From Pseudomonadales bacterium (lineage in GTDB: Bacteria; Pseudomonadota; Gammaproteobacteria; Pseudomonadales; Ketobacteraceae), in contig PAPM01000011.1 of NCBI GenBank assembly GCA_002708905.1, forward strand, positions 62,001 through 126,000: 64,000 nucleotides of DNA. The letters are read 5' to 3'. Each line of letters opens with the position of its first letter. Within the stretch, counting starts at the first letter, position 1. The notes beneath the pieces are model-generated. The model was given only the letters and a program-made list of their open reading frames with translations, made no database searches and had not been told where the DNA came from. The translations under genes were made by a program, and so were the position numbers. Shown here piece after piece: positions 37,580-47,606 of the stretch.

Positions 37580-38346
37580 TGCCCTGCCTGGCGCGGTATG
37601 AAATCGTTACCCTGTTCCCGGAGATGTTTAACGCCATCACCGACTATGGGGTTACTGGTCGAGCGGTAAAAAACGGGTTGATTGAGTTGGGCTATACCAA
37701 CCCCAGGGACTATACCCAGGACGTGCATCGTACTGTGGATGACCGGCCCTACGGCGGTGGTCCGGGCATGCTGATGTTGGTAGAGCCGTTGTTGGCCGCC
37801 ATTGCCAGCGCCAAATCCTGCCTCGAGGCGAAAGGTGTCGGTCAGCCCAAAGTGGTTTATGTATCGCCCCAGGGCAGGCCTTTCAATCAGGAGGCGGCCA
37901 GGGAGTTCAGCGAGCGACAGGGAATGGTGTTTCTGTGCGGTCGCTATGAAGGAATTGATGAGCGCGTAATCGATATGGTGGTGGACGAAGAGTGGTCCAT
38001 CGGTGATTACGTTCTTAGTGGTGGTGAGCTGCCGGTAATGTCGATGATCGATGCCACTGTGCGATTGTTGCCTGGTGTGCTTGGACATAAAGATTCGGCA
38101 GCGGAGGATTCATTCTTCCAGGGGCTGTTGGATTGCCCTCACTACACACGGCCGGAAATTTACGATGAGCGCGAAGTGCCGAAGGTGCTGTTGAGCGGCC
38201 ATCATGGTGAAATCAAGCGCTGGCGGTTAAAGCAATCTCTGGGGCGGACGTGGCAACGACGTCCGGATCTGTTGGAAGGTAGAGCGCTTTCCAAAGACGA
38301 GCAAACCCTGTTGCAGGAATATCTGGACGAGCACGGCTTGTCCTGA
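37579..38346 (+). CDS. trmD: tRNA (guanine-N1)-methyltransferase
   Basis: TrmD makes m1G37 in tRNA using S-adenosylmethionine, preventing +1 frameshifts. The 255 residues include [23 protein letters not shown] and the trefoil-knot cofactor segments [12 protein letters not shown] and [12 protein letters not shown]. The start is GTG at 37579, overlapping the rimM TAG by one base, with AAGGA about seven bases upstream. A TTG at 37561 lies inside rimM and is not preferred. Confidence 0.97.
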   Translation: MPCLARYEIVTLFPEMFNAITDYGVTGRAVKNGLIELGYTNPRDYTQDVHRTVDDRPYGGGPGMLMLVEPLLAAIASAKSCLEAKGVGQPKVVYVSPQGRPFNQEAAREFSERQGMVFLCGRYEGIDERVIDMVVDEEWSIGDYVLSGGELPVMSMIDATVRLLPGVLGHKDSAAEDSFFQGLLDCPHYTRPEIYDEREVPKVLLSGHHGEIKRWRLKQSLGRTWQRRPDLLEGRALSKDEQTLLQEYLDEHGLS

Positions 38347-38431
38347 ACGGTTTTATTAACGACGTGAATGTAGCATCGTCCGGATTTCGTCTTGGTGATC
38401 CTACCTCTGGCGCGAAACTGAGGAAACTCTC

Positions 38432-38788
38432 ATGAGTGGAAAAAACAAAATCATCCAGGCTCTGGAAAATGAGCAGATGAAGCAGGATCTGCCCAAGTTC
38501 AGCGTTGGTGACACTGTTGTTGTCAGCGTAAAGGTAACTGAGGGTGATCGTACTCGTCTGCAGGCATATGAAGGTGTGGTAATCGGTAAGCGTAACCGTG
38601 GCCTGAACTCTGCTTTCACTGTCCGTAAAATCTCCAACGGTGTTGGTGTGGAGCGTACTTTCCAGACTCACAGCCCTCTGGTGGACAGCATCACTGTGAA
38701 GCGTCGTGGTGCGGTACGTCGAGCCAAGCTGTACTTCCTGCGTGAGCGTACTGGTAAGTCTGCCCGTATTCGCGAAAAGCTCAATTAA
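38432..38788 (+). CDS. rplS: 50S ribosomal protein L19
   Basis: L19 sits at the interface of the two ribosomal subunits. The 118 residues include [35 protein letters not shown] and [29 protein letters not shown] precedes the ATG by about six bases. It is the last gene of the operon, followed by a strong terminator. Confidence 0.98.
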   Translation: MSGKNKIIQALENEQMKQDLPKFSVGDTVVVSVKVTEGDRTRLQAYEGVVIGKRNRGLNSAFTVRKISNGVGVERTFQTHSPLVDSITVKRRGAVRRAKLYFLRERTGKSARIREKLN

Positions 38789-38811
38789 ATCGAGCCGTTC
38801 GCATTTAAAAG

Positions 38812-38837
38812 AGCGCCCTTCGGGGCGCTTTTTTTTT
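38812..38837 (+). terminator. Rho-independent terminator of the rplS operon
   Basis: A 7-bp GC stem AGCGCCC/GGGCGCT closes a TTCG tetraloop (38812-38829) and is followed by nine T. An A run upstream may let it also serve the convergent binding-protein gene. Confidence 0.93.
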
Positions 38838-38845
38838 GCTCACTT

Positions 38846-39310
38846 TTATTGTGGGGGCGTGCTCTGCCGGTAGACCACTTTCACTTTGCTCAGGAGTTCT
38901 TTGTCCGGTTGAACCAGATAGCCAATGGCGAAGGTTGAGCGCTGAATGGAGTCAACAACTGCTTGCTGGGAGTCTGCCATATAGGGAACCTTGCCTTTTC
39001 CGCTGAAAAGGTAATACGCACGGTAGCGCTTCAGTTTTGGCAGTGAAATGCCGATGACCACGTCATAGAATTCGCGATAGGCATCGCTTCCCTGGGGCTG
39101 GTCAATGGCAAGGGGTTCGTGCTCTGTGCCGGGGTACAGGTGCAGCCTTCCCAGGAAAACCTTGCGTACCTCTTTGGTGCTGAGGCTGGCCACCGGATTT
39201 TCCAGATTGGTCACCACTACGATATCGGCGCTCGTCCAAGCCGGCAGCCACCAGAGTAACGCAAGCAGCAGGAGGTGTTTGGTGAGGGCGGGGATGATCA
39301 GATTCCTCAT
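38846..39310 (-). CDS. Small periplasmic phosphate-binding-like (PBP) protein
   Basis: A 154-residue exported protein with a signal peptide ending near WTSADIVVV. The sequence VVVTNLENPVASLSTKEVRKVFLGRL followed by YREFYDVVIG and GKGKVP...AIGYL resembles the PstS-like domain of phosphate-binding proteins. It has only about half the usual length. Its ATG overlaps the stop of the upstream porin-like gene, and a divergent hybrid kinase lies beyond that. Such small binding-like proteins next to porins and sensors may be ligand-sensing subunits, which is inference. Confidence 0.75.
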   Translation of the reverse strand: MRNLIIPALTKHLLLLALLWWLPAWTSADIVVVTNLENPVASLSTKEVRKVFLGRLHLYPGTEHEPLAIDQPQGSDAYREFYDVVIGISLPKLKRYRAYYLFSGKGKVPYMADSQQAVVDSIQRSTFAIGYLVQPDKELLSKVKVVYRQSTPPQ

Positions 39311-40526
39311 CAGAACACCACATCCATCACAACAGTCGTCAAGATGGCGTTATCAGGGGGCTCGGCGTTGTTGAGGGGGAAGCCCTGGCCGGTGGAGCCT
39401 GCCAGAAAATTGAAGTACTGCATCTCGAATTTTACACAGGTATTGCGCATGAAATCATAGCGAATCCCCAGTGTGATGCTGCGCTCCTTGGCTTTGAAGC
39501 TTTGCAAGCCTGTTTTGGTCTGTTCCAGCAAGGAGGCTGCGAATGGGTATGAGGCCGTGGCTGCATCAATCAAGGGTAAGGTGTCTTTGTTCAAGGTGTT
39601 GTCGTAGGCGCTGACGACGGTGTATGGGGTGAATTCGTTCAGGTGATAGAACAGGGAGATGTACCAGCCGTCGGAATCGTTGGCAAAGCCCGAATCCGGA
39701 GCCAATACCCAGTACTTCTCGGCGATGATTCCCCAGTTTTCAATATCCCATTGACCGCCGATGGCGTGGTACTGGTAGTTGGTGCCCTCGGCGTACAGGG
39801 AGCTGCCGATTTCGTTAAAAATGGGGTCACCGGTAAGCTGGGCCAGATCATCATAGGCGCTGATGGCGGCTTGAAGTCCCGTCGACTGAATGTCGGTGTG
39901 CTCAATATGGAAGGCGTAGCGCACCAGCCAGTCCAGGGATCTGAGCGGGTAGTGCCGTAGGTGGGGTGTGAGTCTACCGTGACGTCGCGAATCTCGCCTT
40001 CCACGTAGCCGGCAAACAAGAGCAGGTCCAGCTCCAGGTCGCCACCGACGTCCAGGGTGTATTGCATGTCGGCGCCGTCAATGTTGACCAGGGGTTGCAG
40101 TAAGTAGGTGTAGACGTCGATGGGGGGCCTGGCCCAGGGGTAAGAGTAACCTACATCCCGGGTGCTGGAGAAAATGTAGTGGGAAGAGCGCAGGCGTCCC
40201 AGGCGCATCTGCAGGTTTGGGGCGGCCTGGTAGCTGAGAAACAGCCACTGAAGCTTGGGGTCGTAGGATTCATCGCCTCCCAGCGCCAGGCCGGAACTGG
40301 ACACCTGGGTCGTGAAGGAGAGTTGCTCGGTGATGTTCCCCTGCAGCTGGATGCCCAGACGGGTGTCGTTATCAAAGTCCCAGTTCTTATCGGCTTCGCC
40401 AAACTGGAAGTCATCCCGGTTAACTTTACCCACCCCGATAGAGCCAAAGCCGGAAAATTGCCAGTTTTGCTCACCAAAACTGGAACAGGTGCACATGGTG
40501 AGGAGGGTGGCCAGCAGAATCCGCAC
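39310..40526 (-). pseudogene. Outer-membrane porin-like gene with a frameshift
   Basis: The first part (40526 to about 39950) encodes a signal peptide and beta-rich sequence with alternating aromatics (LQWLFLSYQAAPNLQMRLGRLRSSHY). The second part (about 39950 to 39310), in another frame, continues as barrel strands and ends in the Phe-terminal DVVF typical of outer-membrane proteins. The frames join near 39935-39962 at RSLDWLVRYAFHIEH. One missing base there restores a single protein of about 405 residues. The start is GTG with AAGGA upstream. It may be a true mutation or a sequencing error. It is translationally coupled to the small binding-like gene. Confidence 0.75.
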
Positions 40527-40679
40527 AGAAGGTCCTTGTTGTGTTTGGTTGTTCTAATAAGCATAGCCAAATACTGATATGGCGCAGCTAATCTGGCCCC
40601 TGGAGTCGGCATAAAGAACAACCGACTGCTAAACTGGAAGTATTAACAGGCGGCGGGCCTGGGTTTCGTGGTGTGCGTA

Positions 40680-42404
40680 ATGAAATTCAATCAAAACGCA
40701 AAAATTCGCCTTCATATTCTGTCCATTGCCTTGATCGGCGGGGTCGGGTTCCTGTGCTACCTGCTGGCCAACGTCTTCATGGCCAAGCAAAACGAGCGCC
40801 GCCTGGACGAGCTGCTGAACCGGCAACACCCCATTATTGAGCAGGTGCGGGCGCTGAAGCGTGACATCCAGGTGATCCGTGAGACCATGACGTCGGCTGT
40901 GGCGCTGGAGGATCCGTTCCTGGTGGAGGATTCGGAAGAGCTTTCCCTGCAGGTGGAGGACAGGCTGCAGGCCCTACCCCGACTGGACCCCACACTGCAG
41001 GTGCTGGCCAGCAACCTGAGCGGTGTTTACCAGAATTATTACGATATTTCCCGTCAGCTGGCGGAAGATCTTATTGAGCATCCTGCCGAGCTGCACCGGT
41101 TCCAGTTGAGGATTGATCGTTCCCATCAGATCTACGATGGCTTGATGGAGGTGCTGGACCGTACCCTGGAAGAGCGCCAAAGTAACTTTGCCCTGTTGCT
41201 GCGCCAAACCGATGCGGCGGTGAAAGAGGCCAATTTATTTGGCGCGCTGTTGGGTGGGTTTGTTATTGCGGCGCTGCTGATCCTGGCGTGGGTGATCTCC
41301 GTGCGGGTGCTGCGGGAAATTGAGCGCACCAACCGGCTCAAAGACGAATTTCTGGGCACCATCAGCCATGAGATGAGAACCCCCATGAACGGCATTATCG
41401 GCTCGCTGAACCTGCTCTCCAAAGTAGAGCTGACGCCGGATCAGCGGGTTTGGCTTGAGGCCGCTTCGCGCTCTGCGGATTCCATGATGCTGTCCATTGA
41501 TGACATCCTGGAATTGAGTGAGGTGATGTCCGGGCGTGAGCAGGTGGACCTGGCCAGCAAGGGGCTACAGGTGGAGTGTCGCTTCGAGGACGTGGCGGAC
41601 CAGCTGCTGTCCAGCGATGAGAAGAAAGTCTTTCATGTGGTTCGACACCTGCTGAGCAATGCCATCAAGTTCTCACCCGCTGGGGAAATCACCATTTCCA
41701 TTTCCAGGGTGCCGGTTTACCACGGGGCTCCAGAGCGGGTGAGCATTGTTATTCAGGATTCCGGGCCCGGGATTGAGCCTCATCAGATCAAGGAGCTATT
41801 CAAGCCGTTCCAGCAGGCGGACGGTTCGTTTCGGCGTCAATACCAGGGCATGGGCATCGGTTTGTCAATCTGCAAAGCCATCGCGAAATTGTTGGGAGGC
41901 TCTATCTACCTGGAAAACCGGGCAGGTGGCGGCCTGTCAGTGGAGTTTTGTTTCCCGGTGTTTGACGTGAAGGAGGGCGACTTCGCTGAAGCTGAGTCAC
42001 AGGGACGGGTTTCGGTGCTGGATCATCAACAGCCCCTGGTTTTGGTGGTGGAGGATAATCCTGTTAATCAGATGGTGATTAAGGGGTACCTGAAGCGCCT
42101 GGGGTGTGAGGTGATCACTGCCAACAACGGCAAAGAGGCGCTTGATCTGGTGGGGCAGAGAGCGGTGGATCTGGTGTTTATGGATTGTCAGATGCCGGTG
42201 ATGGACGGCTTTGAGGCCACCCGCAAGATGCGGGAGATGGATGAGCCTGTTTGCAATCTGCCGATCATTGCGGTTACCGCCAATGCCATGGATGCCGATC
42301 GCCGCATGTGTCTGCAGTCCGGTATGGATGGCTATCTCAAAAAGCCTGTGGCCCTGGTGGATATTGAGTCCGAGTTGAAAGCGCACGTTTCCCATGCCGC
42401 CTGA
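40680..42404 (+). CDS. Hybrid sensor histidine kinase/response regulator
   Basis: A 574-residue inner-membrane kinase. One helix near the N-terminus (about 10-30) and one at about 190-210 enclose a helical periplasmic sensor of some 155 residues. HisKA follows with phospho-acceptor His about 230 ([11 protein letters not shown]), then HATPase_c ([20 protein letters not shown]) and a receiver with Asp about 501 ([13 protein letters not shown]). No HPt is present. The ATG at 40680 is taken; a GTG at 40668 is possible. It diverges from the porin-like/binding-like pair, suggesting a sensor for what that pair handles. Confidence 0.9.
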   Translation: MKFNQNAKIRLHILSIALIGGVGFLCYLLANVFMAKQNERRLDELLNRQHPIIEQVRALKRDIQVIRETMTSAVALEDPFLVEDSEELSLQVEDRLQALPRLDPTLQVLASNLSGVYQNYYDISRQLAEDLIEHPAELHRFQLRIDRSHQIYDGLMEVLDRTLEERQSNFALLLRQTDAAVKEANLFGALLGGFVIAALLILAWVISVRVLREIERTNRLKDEFLGTISHEMRTPMNGIIGSLNLLSKVELTPDQRVWLEAASRSADSMMLSIDDILELSEVMSGREQVDLASKGLQVECRFEDVADQLLSSDEKKVFHVVRHLLSNAIKFSPAGEITISISRVPVYHGAPERVSIVIQDSGPGIEPHQIKELFKPFQQADGSFRRQYQGMGIGLSICKAIAKLLGGSIYLENRAGGGLSVEFCFPVFDVKEGDFAEAESQGRVSVLDHQQPLVLVVEDNPVNQMVIKGYLKRLGCEVITANNGKEALDLVGQRAVDLVFMDCQMPVMDGFEATRKMREMDEPVCNLPIIAVTANAMDADRRMCLQSGMDGYLKKPVALVDIESELKAHVSHAA

Positions 42405-42409
42405 ACGAC

Positions 42410-43840
42410 TCAGGATTCAAAGCGGTAAGGCAAAAATTCCCGTTCATTCTCGTCAATGTGAATCCTTTTACCTATGGGAGGAAATGCCCGTTGTGGGCAA
42501 TCCGTGCGTTCGCACACCCGGCAGCTGACACCGATGGGAACCGCTGCTTCCTTGTCGTTTAAATCAATTCCGGCGGAATAAATCAGTTGCGGAGCGTGGG
42601 CGATTTCGCAGCCCAGGCCCACTGCAAAGTTCTTCTGCGGCATCAGGAAGCCGCCCTCGGTTCGACTCACTGTGCGGGCGATACAGAAATAGGTTTTGCC
42701 GTCGGGCATTTGGGCCACCTGGCGCAGGATTTTTCCGGGCTGGGCAAAGGCTTCATGCACATTCCACAGGGGGCAGGCGCCACCCACGCGGGCAAAGTGG
42801 AAGCTGCTGGCGCTCTGCCGCTTGGAAATGTTTCCGGCGGCGTCCACACGCAAAAAGTAAAAGGGAATGCCTTTGGCGGTGGGGCGCTGCAGGGTGCTCA
42901 GGCGATGGCACACCTGTTCAAAACTCACATTGAACAGAATCTGCAGGCGCTCGATATCGTAACGCTCTTGTTGTGCCTTCTGCAGGAAATCCCCATAGGG
43001 CATGAGCAGGGCGCCGGCGTAATAGTTGGCCAGCCCGACCCGGCACACGGCATTGGATTCGGGGTTAGTGAAACGGGCTTTGGCTATGATTGCGTCCAGC
43101 AGAGGCCCCTGTTCCAGCAAGCAGATCTGATGGGCCAGGTGGAAGATGCGCTGGCGCAGAGAGAGCAGTTTGGACAGGGTGAGGCGGCGGTTGCGGGTGT
43201 CGAACTGGCGTAGTCGGTCGCTGTCGGCGTCGGCGATGACCTGGATTCCGTGGGCACGCTTCAGATAGTCGATAAACTGCCTCTCACCTCCTCCCAGGCT
43301 CATGCTTTCCCGCCGGAAGAGTTCCTCTGCGGCTTTGTCCAGGCCATCGAAATAATTGTTTTGGTAATAGAAAAAATCCCGCGTTTCCTCATAGGGAAAC
43401 TGGGGGCCTTCGATGGAGCGGACGGCCTCGTCACCGGTCACATCTTCTGCCAGGCCGACGTAGTTCTGCTTGGTCTGATGATAGGACTGATACAGGCTGA
43501 GAAAATGCCGGGCGAAGGCAGGTGAGCGGGTGACGATTTCCTTCAGTTCCGGGAGCGGGACTTTCTCATTCTCGAACAGGGGATCTTCCAGGCAGTCCTT
43601 GATCTCGCCCACCAGGCGGTCATCTTCCTCCTCCGAGAAGTGGGTGAGGTCCACATCGAACACAGTTCCCAGTTTCAACAGTACCTGGACGGTAAGGGGG
43701 CGTTGGTCGTTCTCAATCTGGTTCAGGTAGCTGGGGGAGAGCGCCAGCCTGGAGGCCAGCTCCGCCTGGCTTAGGCCATATTGCTCCCGTAGCCGTCGAA
43801 TCTTGCTGCCCAGGAACAGTTTGCGTTTCCGCTGGCTCAT
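42410..43840 (-). CDS. ScfR/RamB-type transcriptional regulator (XRE family)
   Basis: A 476-residue regulator with an N-terminal XRE helix-turn-helix (about 10-65, LREQYGLSQAELASRLALSPSYLNQIENDQRPL). A central DUF955-like region follows in which the peptidase HExxH is degenerate (HLAHQ). The C-terminal domain, with CRVCERTDCPQRAFPP, is typical of short-chain fatty acyl regulators. Relatives include RamB and PrpR, which control acetate, propionate or glyoxylate genes. ATG at 43840 has AGGTGAGAG upstream; a longer frame to 43921 is not preferred. It diverges from an acyl-CoA dehydrogenase, its likely target. Confidence 0.88.
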   Translation of the reverse strand: MSQRKRKLFLGSKIRRLREQYGLSQAELASRLALSPSYLNQIENDQRPLTVQVLLKLGTVFDVDLTHFSEEEDDRLVGEIKDCLEDPLFENEKVPLPELKEIVTRSPAFARHFLSLYQSYHQTKQNYVGLAEDVTGDEAVRSIEGPQFPYEETRDFFYYQNNYFDGLDKAAEELFRRESMSLGGGERQFIDYLKRAHGIQVIADADSDRLRQFDTRNRRLTLSKLLSLRQRIFHLAHQICLLEQGPLLDAIIAKARFTNPESNAVCRVGLANYYAGALLMPYGDFLQKAQQERYDIERLQILFNVSFEQVCHRLSTLQRPTAKGIPFYFLRVDAAGNISKRQSASSFHFARVGGACPLWNVHEAFAQPGKILRQVAQMPDGKTYFCIARTVSRTEGGFLMPQKNFAVGLGCEIAHAPQLIYSAGIDLNDKEAAVPIGVSCRVCERTDCPQRAFPPIGKRIHIDENEREFLPYRFES

Positions 43841-43864
43841 GTCTCTCACCTGCCTATTTGCGTA

Positions 43865-44008
43865 TTTTGCGAATTCACAATATTCGCAAAAATATGAAGG
43901 CATTTGCAAAGGTATTTGCATATGGGCACGTTTTTTGTGCTTTTTCTTTGCCTAAAGGGCCGCTGGTTCTAATAATTTGCGGCAATAGATATTTGCAATG
44001 TTCACAAA
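43865..44008. promoter_or_regulatory. Operator region with TTTGC palindromes
   Basis: TTTTGCGAAT (43865-43874) and ATTCGCAAAA (43882-43891) form a perfect inverted repeat with a 7-base spacer. Further TTTGCAAA (43903-43910), TTTGCA (43915-43920), ATTTGC (43975-43980) and ATTTGCAATGTTCACAAA (43991-44008) follow. RamB is known to bind a motif containing TTTGCAAA, so these are probable sites for the adjacent regulator, acting on both divergent genes. Confidence 0.62.
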
Positions 44009-44029
44009 GTTGTAGCGAAGAGGTCGGTT

Positions 44030-45784
44030 ATGCCCAGTTATCAAGCTCCCCTGCAGGATATGGAATTTCTACTGTTTGATGTGTTTGAGGCGCAGCAGCA
44101 TTGGGGGTGCTGGCCACAGGTGAGCGGGCTGTTGGACGAGGACACAGCCCGGGCGATGCTGGCTGAAGCCGGTAAGCTGGCGGTAGCCACCATCGCCCCT
44201 TTGAACCGCTCCGGAGATGAAGAGGGTGCGCAATGGGACGCGGGCAGGGTAACCACGCCCAAAGGGTTCGCCGAGGCCTATCGGGCGTTTTGTGAAGCCG
44301 GTTTTGCTGCGTTGACCGGGAATCCGGCCTACGGCGGGCTGGGCATGCCGAAATCCCTGTCGGTGCTGGTGGATGAAATGATGTATGCCGCCAACAGTGC
44401 CTTTAATCTCTACCCCGCACTATCGGCCGGTGCCTGTCTGGCCCTTGATGCCCATGGCTCAGGGCAATTGAAGCAACGCTTTCTGCCGAATCTCTACAGC
44501 GGCAAATGGAGTGGCACCATGTGTTTGACGGAGCCCCATGCCGGCAGCGACCTGGGCCTGATCCGTACCAAGGCCGAACCATTGGGCGACGGAAGCTACG
44601 CTGTGACCGGTACCAAGATTTTCATTACTGGTGGTGATCATGATATGGCGGAAAACATTGTGCATCTGGTGCTGGCCAAGTTACCGGACGCGCCCGGCGG
44701 GTCCCGCGGCATATCGCTGTTTCTGGTGCCGAAATATGAGGTGCTGGAGGATGGTAGCTCAGGCTCTGCCAATGGGGTTTCCTGTGGTTCGCTGGAACAC
44801 AAAATGGGAATTAAAGGTTCGGCCACCTGTGTGATGAACTTTGACCGGGCCCGTGGTTTTCTGGTGGGAGAGATCAATCGTGGATTGCAGTGCATGTTTA
44901 CCATGATGAATTGCGAGCGTCTATCTATTGGTATTCAGGGGTTGGGCTGTGGTGATGCCTCCTACCAGAATGCCCGTGATTATGCACGGGAGCGCTTGCA
45001 GGGGCGTGATGCCCAGGCTGCTTCCAGTGCGGTGGCTGATCCGATTATTGTGCATCCGGATGTGCGGCGGATGCTGCTGAACATGAAAGCCCTGACAGAA
45101 GCGGGGCGGGCCTTTGCGGTGTACCTGGGCTTGCAACTGGATCAATCCAAATTCGGCCAAACGGATGCCGAGAAAGCAGTGGCGGATGCCCGTGTCGCGT
45201 TGTTAACGCCGGTGGCAAAGGCCTTTTTCACGGATATGGGGCTGGACTGTACTGTGCTGGGTCAGCAGGTGTTTGGCGGTCACGGTTATATTCGGGAGTG
45301 GGGCCAGGAACAGTTGGTACGCGACGTGCGCATTGCCCAGATCTATGAGGGTACCAACGGCATCCAGGCCATGGATCTGGTGCAGCGTAAAGTGTTTGCC
45401 AATGGCGGTGAATGGATGGAAGCCTATCTGGAGGAGATCCGTCACTGTGCGTTGTCAGCGCAGGGTGGTGAGTTGGAGGATCTGGGGCGGGCACTGGCAA
45501 CGCGGGTTGAACAGCTGCAGCAGCTCACCCGCACTCTGATTCAGAGTGGTGAGCAGTCAGCGTTGGAGCTGGGCGCTGCGGCTTGCGACTATCTGCATGT
45601 GGTGGGCTATGTTTCCTACGGGTACATGTGGCTCAGAATGCTGGGCCGGGCTGATATGGGGAGCGCAAAATACAAAACCGGAGTCTATTTTTTCAATCGT
45701 ATTTTGCCCCGTGTTGACAGTTTGATCGCCGCTATTGAAAGTGGCTCCGATGACCTCATGTCGATACCGGCGGAAGCGTTTTAG
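44030..45784 (+). CDS. Acyl-CoA dehydrogenase (DmdC/FadE-type, long form)
   Basis: A 584-residue FAD enzyme that introduces the alpha-beta double bond in an acyl-CoA. The flavin and substrate segments MCLTEPHAGSDLGLIRTKA, KIFITGGDHD and HKMGIKGSATC are present. The catalytic Glu lies in AQIYEGTNGIQAMDL. The extra C-terminal domain of about 120 residues is typical of the long class that includes methylthiopropionyl-CoA dehydrogenase DmdC. AGAGGTC precedes the ATG. Divergence from an ScfR-type regulator suggests induction by a short- or medium-chain acyl intermediate. The exact substrate cannot be told. Confidence 0.94.
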   Translation: MPSYQAPLQDMEFLLFDVFEAQQHWGCWPQVSGLLDEDTARAMLAEAGKLAVATIAPLNRSGDEEGAQWDAGRVTTPKGFAEAYRAFCEAGFAALTGNPAYGGLGMPKSLSVLVDEMMYAANSAFNLYPALSAGACLALDAHGSGQLKQRFLPNLYSGKWSGTMCLTEPHAGSDLGLIRTKAEPLGDGSYAVTGTKIFITGGDHDMAENIVHLVLAKLPDAPGGSRGISLFLVPKYEVLEDGSSGSANGVSCGSLEHKMGIKGSATCVMNFDRARGFLVGEINRGLQCMFTMMNCERLSIGIQGLGCGDASYQNARDYARERLQGRDAQAASSAVADPIIVHPDVRRMLLNMKALTEAGRAFAVYLGLQLDQSKFGQTDAEKAVADARVALLTPVAKAFFTDMGLDCTVLGQQVFGGHGYIREWGQEQLVRDVRIAQIYEGTNGIQAMDLVQRKVFANGGEWMEAYLEEIRHCALSAQGGELEDLGRALATRVEQLQQLTRTLIQSGEQSALELGAAACDYLHVVGYVSYGYMWLRMLGRADMGSAKYKTGVYFFNRILPRVDSLIAAIESGSDDLMSIPAEAF

Positions 45785-45792
45785 GGTCTGTA

Positions 45793-47553
45793 TTACAGGC
45801 CTTTCAACAACACGCTGCCGAGGGGTTGGCGATCCCGGCTCAAGGCCAGGCTTTTGATTTCCCCTTCGGATATCCGAATTTCAAGTGGATCAAAATTCGG
45901 AATCAGCAGGTAGCCGACGGCTGCTTCATTCGGGTTGTCCAGCTCGAACGTGACGGAGTCTGAACCAAAGTCAAACATGATGAGCTGGTGTTGGCTGGAC
46001 TCAATGTTGGCGATATAGCTCGGGACAACGTCGCCGCGATCGCTGCGCAGTTGTACCAGCGTATTGCTGGGCCAGGTTACCTTGGCGGTTCGGGTTTGTC
46101 TCGATTGCACCCGGGCCAGATTTTCAGAAAAATCCATCAAATCGTTGATCGCGGATATACGGTGGGTGGCAAAATCCTTACTCTTGATACGGAAGGTATC
46201 GCCGTTGCCGACGAAATACACCGGATGGTCAAAGCCCGAGGAATCAATAACGACTTCCAGGTTGTCGTCAGGCTTGGAGCCATCCACCATATACGCCACG
46301 ATAAATTCCGGAGTGGTGTCCAGCATGCGTATGCTGCCGCTGATTTTTTTAGGCGGAACGCCGCCAGTCTGTTTTATATTGGATTGCTGAGCCGTGTTGG
46401 CCGCCATGGGCTTTAGGGGTAAGGCGGCAAATAACGTACTCACATGGCTGCGTGCGCTTTCAAGGCAGGTGTTCAGTTTGCCCAGCTTGCTATCTATGCT
46501 GCGGGCTTTTTGCGAGCGCTTTTGATTCTGGTAGTAGGTGCTGTTCGATAACGCGGTACGCACGGTGTTGCGGCTCTCTAACGCGGATTCATACTGTGCG
46601 CGGGCGTTGGCGTAACTTTCCTGGGATATATCGGCGGCGGTTTGCTGCTTCACGGACTCACATTGAGCGATTCCTTTTTTCAGCGCATTATCGTATTCAT
46701 TCAGTTCTTGTTGCGCCTGCTCCAGGCTGGCTTCACTGGCATCAATCCGTTGTTTCAGACTGGCCATGCAACGGTCACCTGCAGCGAGTTGCTTGTCTGT
46801 GCTGATTTTTTCCGGGCGGTCAGGTGTCTTTGCCAGTTCCGCCAGCGCCAGGGTTTCGGTCATGACGGCACGGTGATGCTGCCTCGCCGTTATCAAAGCC
46901 TTGTTGGCCTCATCCAGGGCTCGCTTGTCTTCCGGGGTGGCGTTTAAACCTTGCAAAGCATTTTGACAAACGCTGTTGTAGGATTCGCTCTCTTCCACCA
47001 CGGTATCAATGGACAGGGATAACGCCTCCTGCTTCTGGCTGAAGCCGATAATTTTCTTCTCCAGGCGTTCGCAGCGGCTGATCTGGTTGCGGGTGCTGAA
47101 CAGGTCAGTGAGTCTGGGCGCGGTGCTCAGTGCTTCCTCCTTGAGAGATACAAACTGATCATAACTGGCTTTGGCGAGTTCCGGCTGCTTGGCTTTCAGT
47201 TGCTCCCGGGCCTGGTCGCAGGCACTGATCGCTTTGTTCAGAATGGGGGTGCCGATTTCGATCTCGATATCTTTTGCGACCCGCTCACAAAATTTCAGAT
47301 TGCTGTCCATGCCCCGCTTATTGGTGGAGAGAATGGTGTTGTTAAGGCCTACCGCTTCCGCCTTGATGGCGTCATATTGCTTCAAAGCGCGGTTGGCACC
47401 ATTCAGGTCGCCGGAAGTGAGGGCATCCTTTGCCTCCGTGCAATGATCAAATCCCTTTAGATAAACTGCGACAGCATCGTCAAAGGTGTCGGCCAAGGTG
47501 GTGCTGGCCAGGGCGAAACCCAAAACGAGGAGAATGATCTTCTGTTTTAGCAT
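45793..47553 (-). CDS. Periplasmic helical-repeat protein with eight cysteines, unknown
   Basis: Not recognised. The 586 residues start with a signal peptide cleaved near LA-DTF (21/22). Residues 30-375 are helical and fall into four diverged repeats. Each opens with Cys in a C..A...L context and closes with a second Cys: 38/89, 112/161, 196/262 and 298/363. This suggests one disulfide per repeat. After a linker (about 380-402), the C-terminal 185 residues are beta-rich (SGFDHPVYFVGNGDTFRIKS...), perhaps cupredoxin-like without clear copper ligands. It converges on the acyl-CoA dehydrogenase gene. A scaffold or ligand-binding role in the periplasm is possible. Confidence 0.8.
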   Translation of the reverse strand: MLKQKIILLVLGFALASTTLADTFDDAVAVYLKGFDHCTEAKDALTSGDLNGANRALKQYDAIKAEAVGLNNTILSTNKRGMDSNLKFCERVAKDIEIEIGTPILNKAISACDQAREQLKAKQPELAKASYDQFVSLKEEALSTAPRLTDLFSTRNQISRCERLEKKIIGFSQKQEALSLSIDTVVEESESYNSVCQNALQGLNATPEDKRALDEANKALITARQHHRAVMTETLALAELAKTPDRPEKISTDKQLAAGDRCMASLKQRIDASEASLEQAQQELNEYDNALKKGIAQCESVKQQTAADISQESYANARAQYESALESRNTVRTALSNSTYYQNQKRSQKARSIDSKLGKLNTCLESARSHVSTLFAALPLKPMAANTAQQSNIKQTGGVPPKKISGSIRMLDTTPEFIVAYMVDGSKPDDNLEVVIDSSGFDHPVYFVGNGDTFRIKSKDFATHRISAINDLMDFSENLARVQSRQTRTAKVTWPSNTLVQLRSDRGDVVPSYIANIESSQHQLIMFDFGSDSVTFELDNPNEAAVGYLLIPNFDPLEIRISEGEIKSLALSRDRQPLGSVLLKGL

Positions 47554-47606
47554 TCTACTGATTTACCTAATCCGGTTTAAAAGGCTGTGGTGAACATATA
47601 TCAAGA

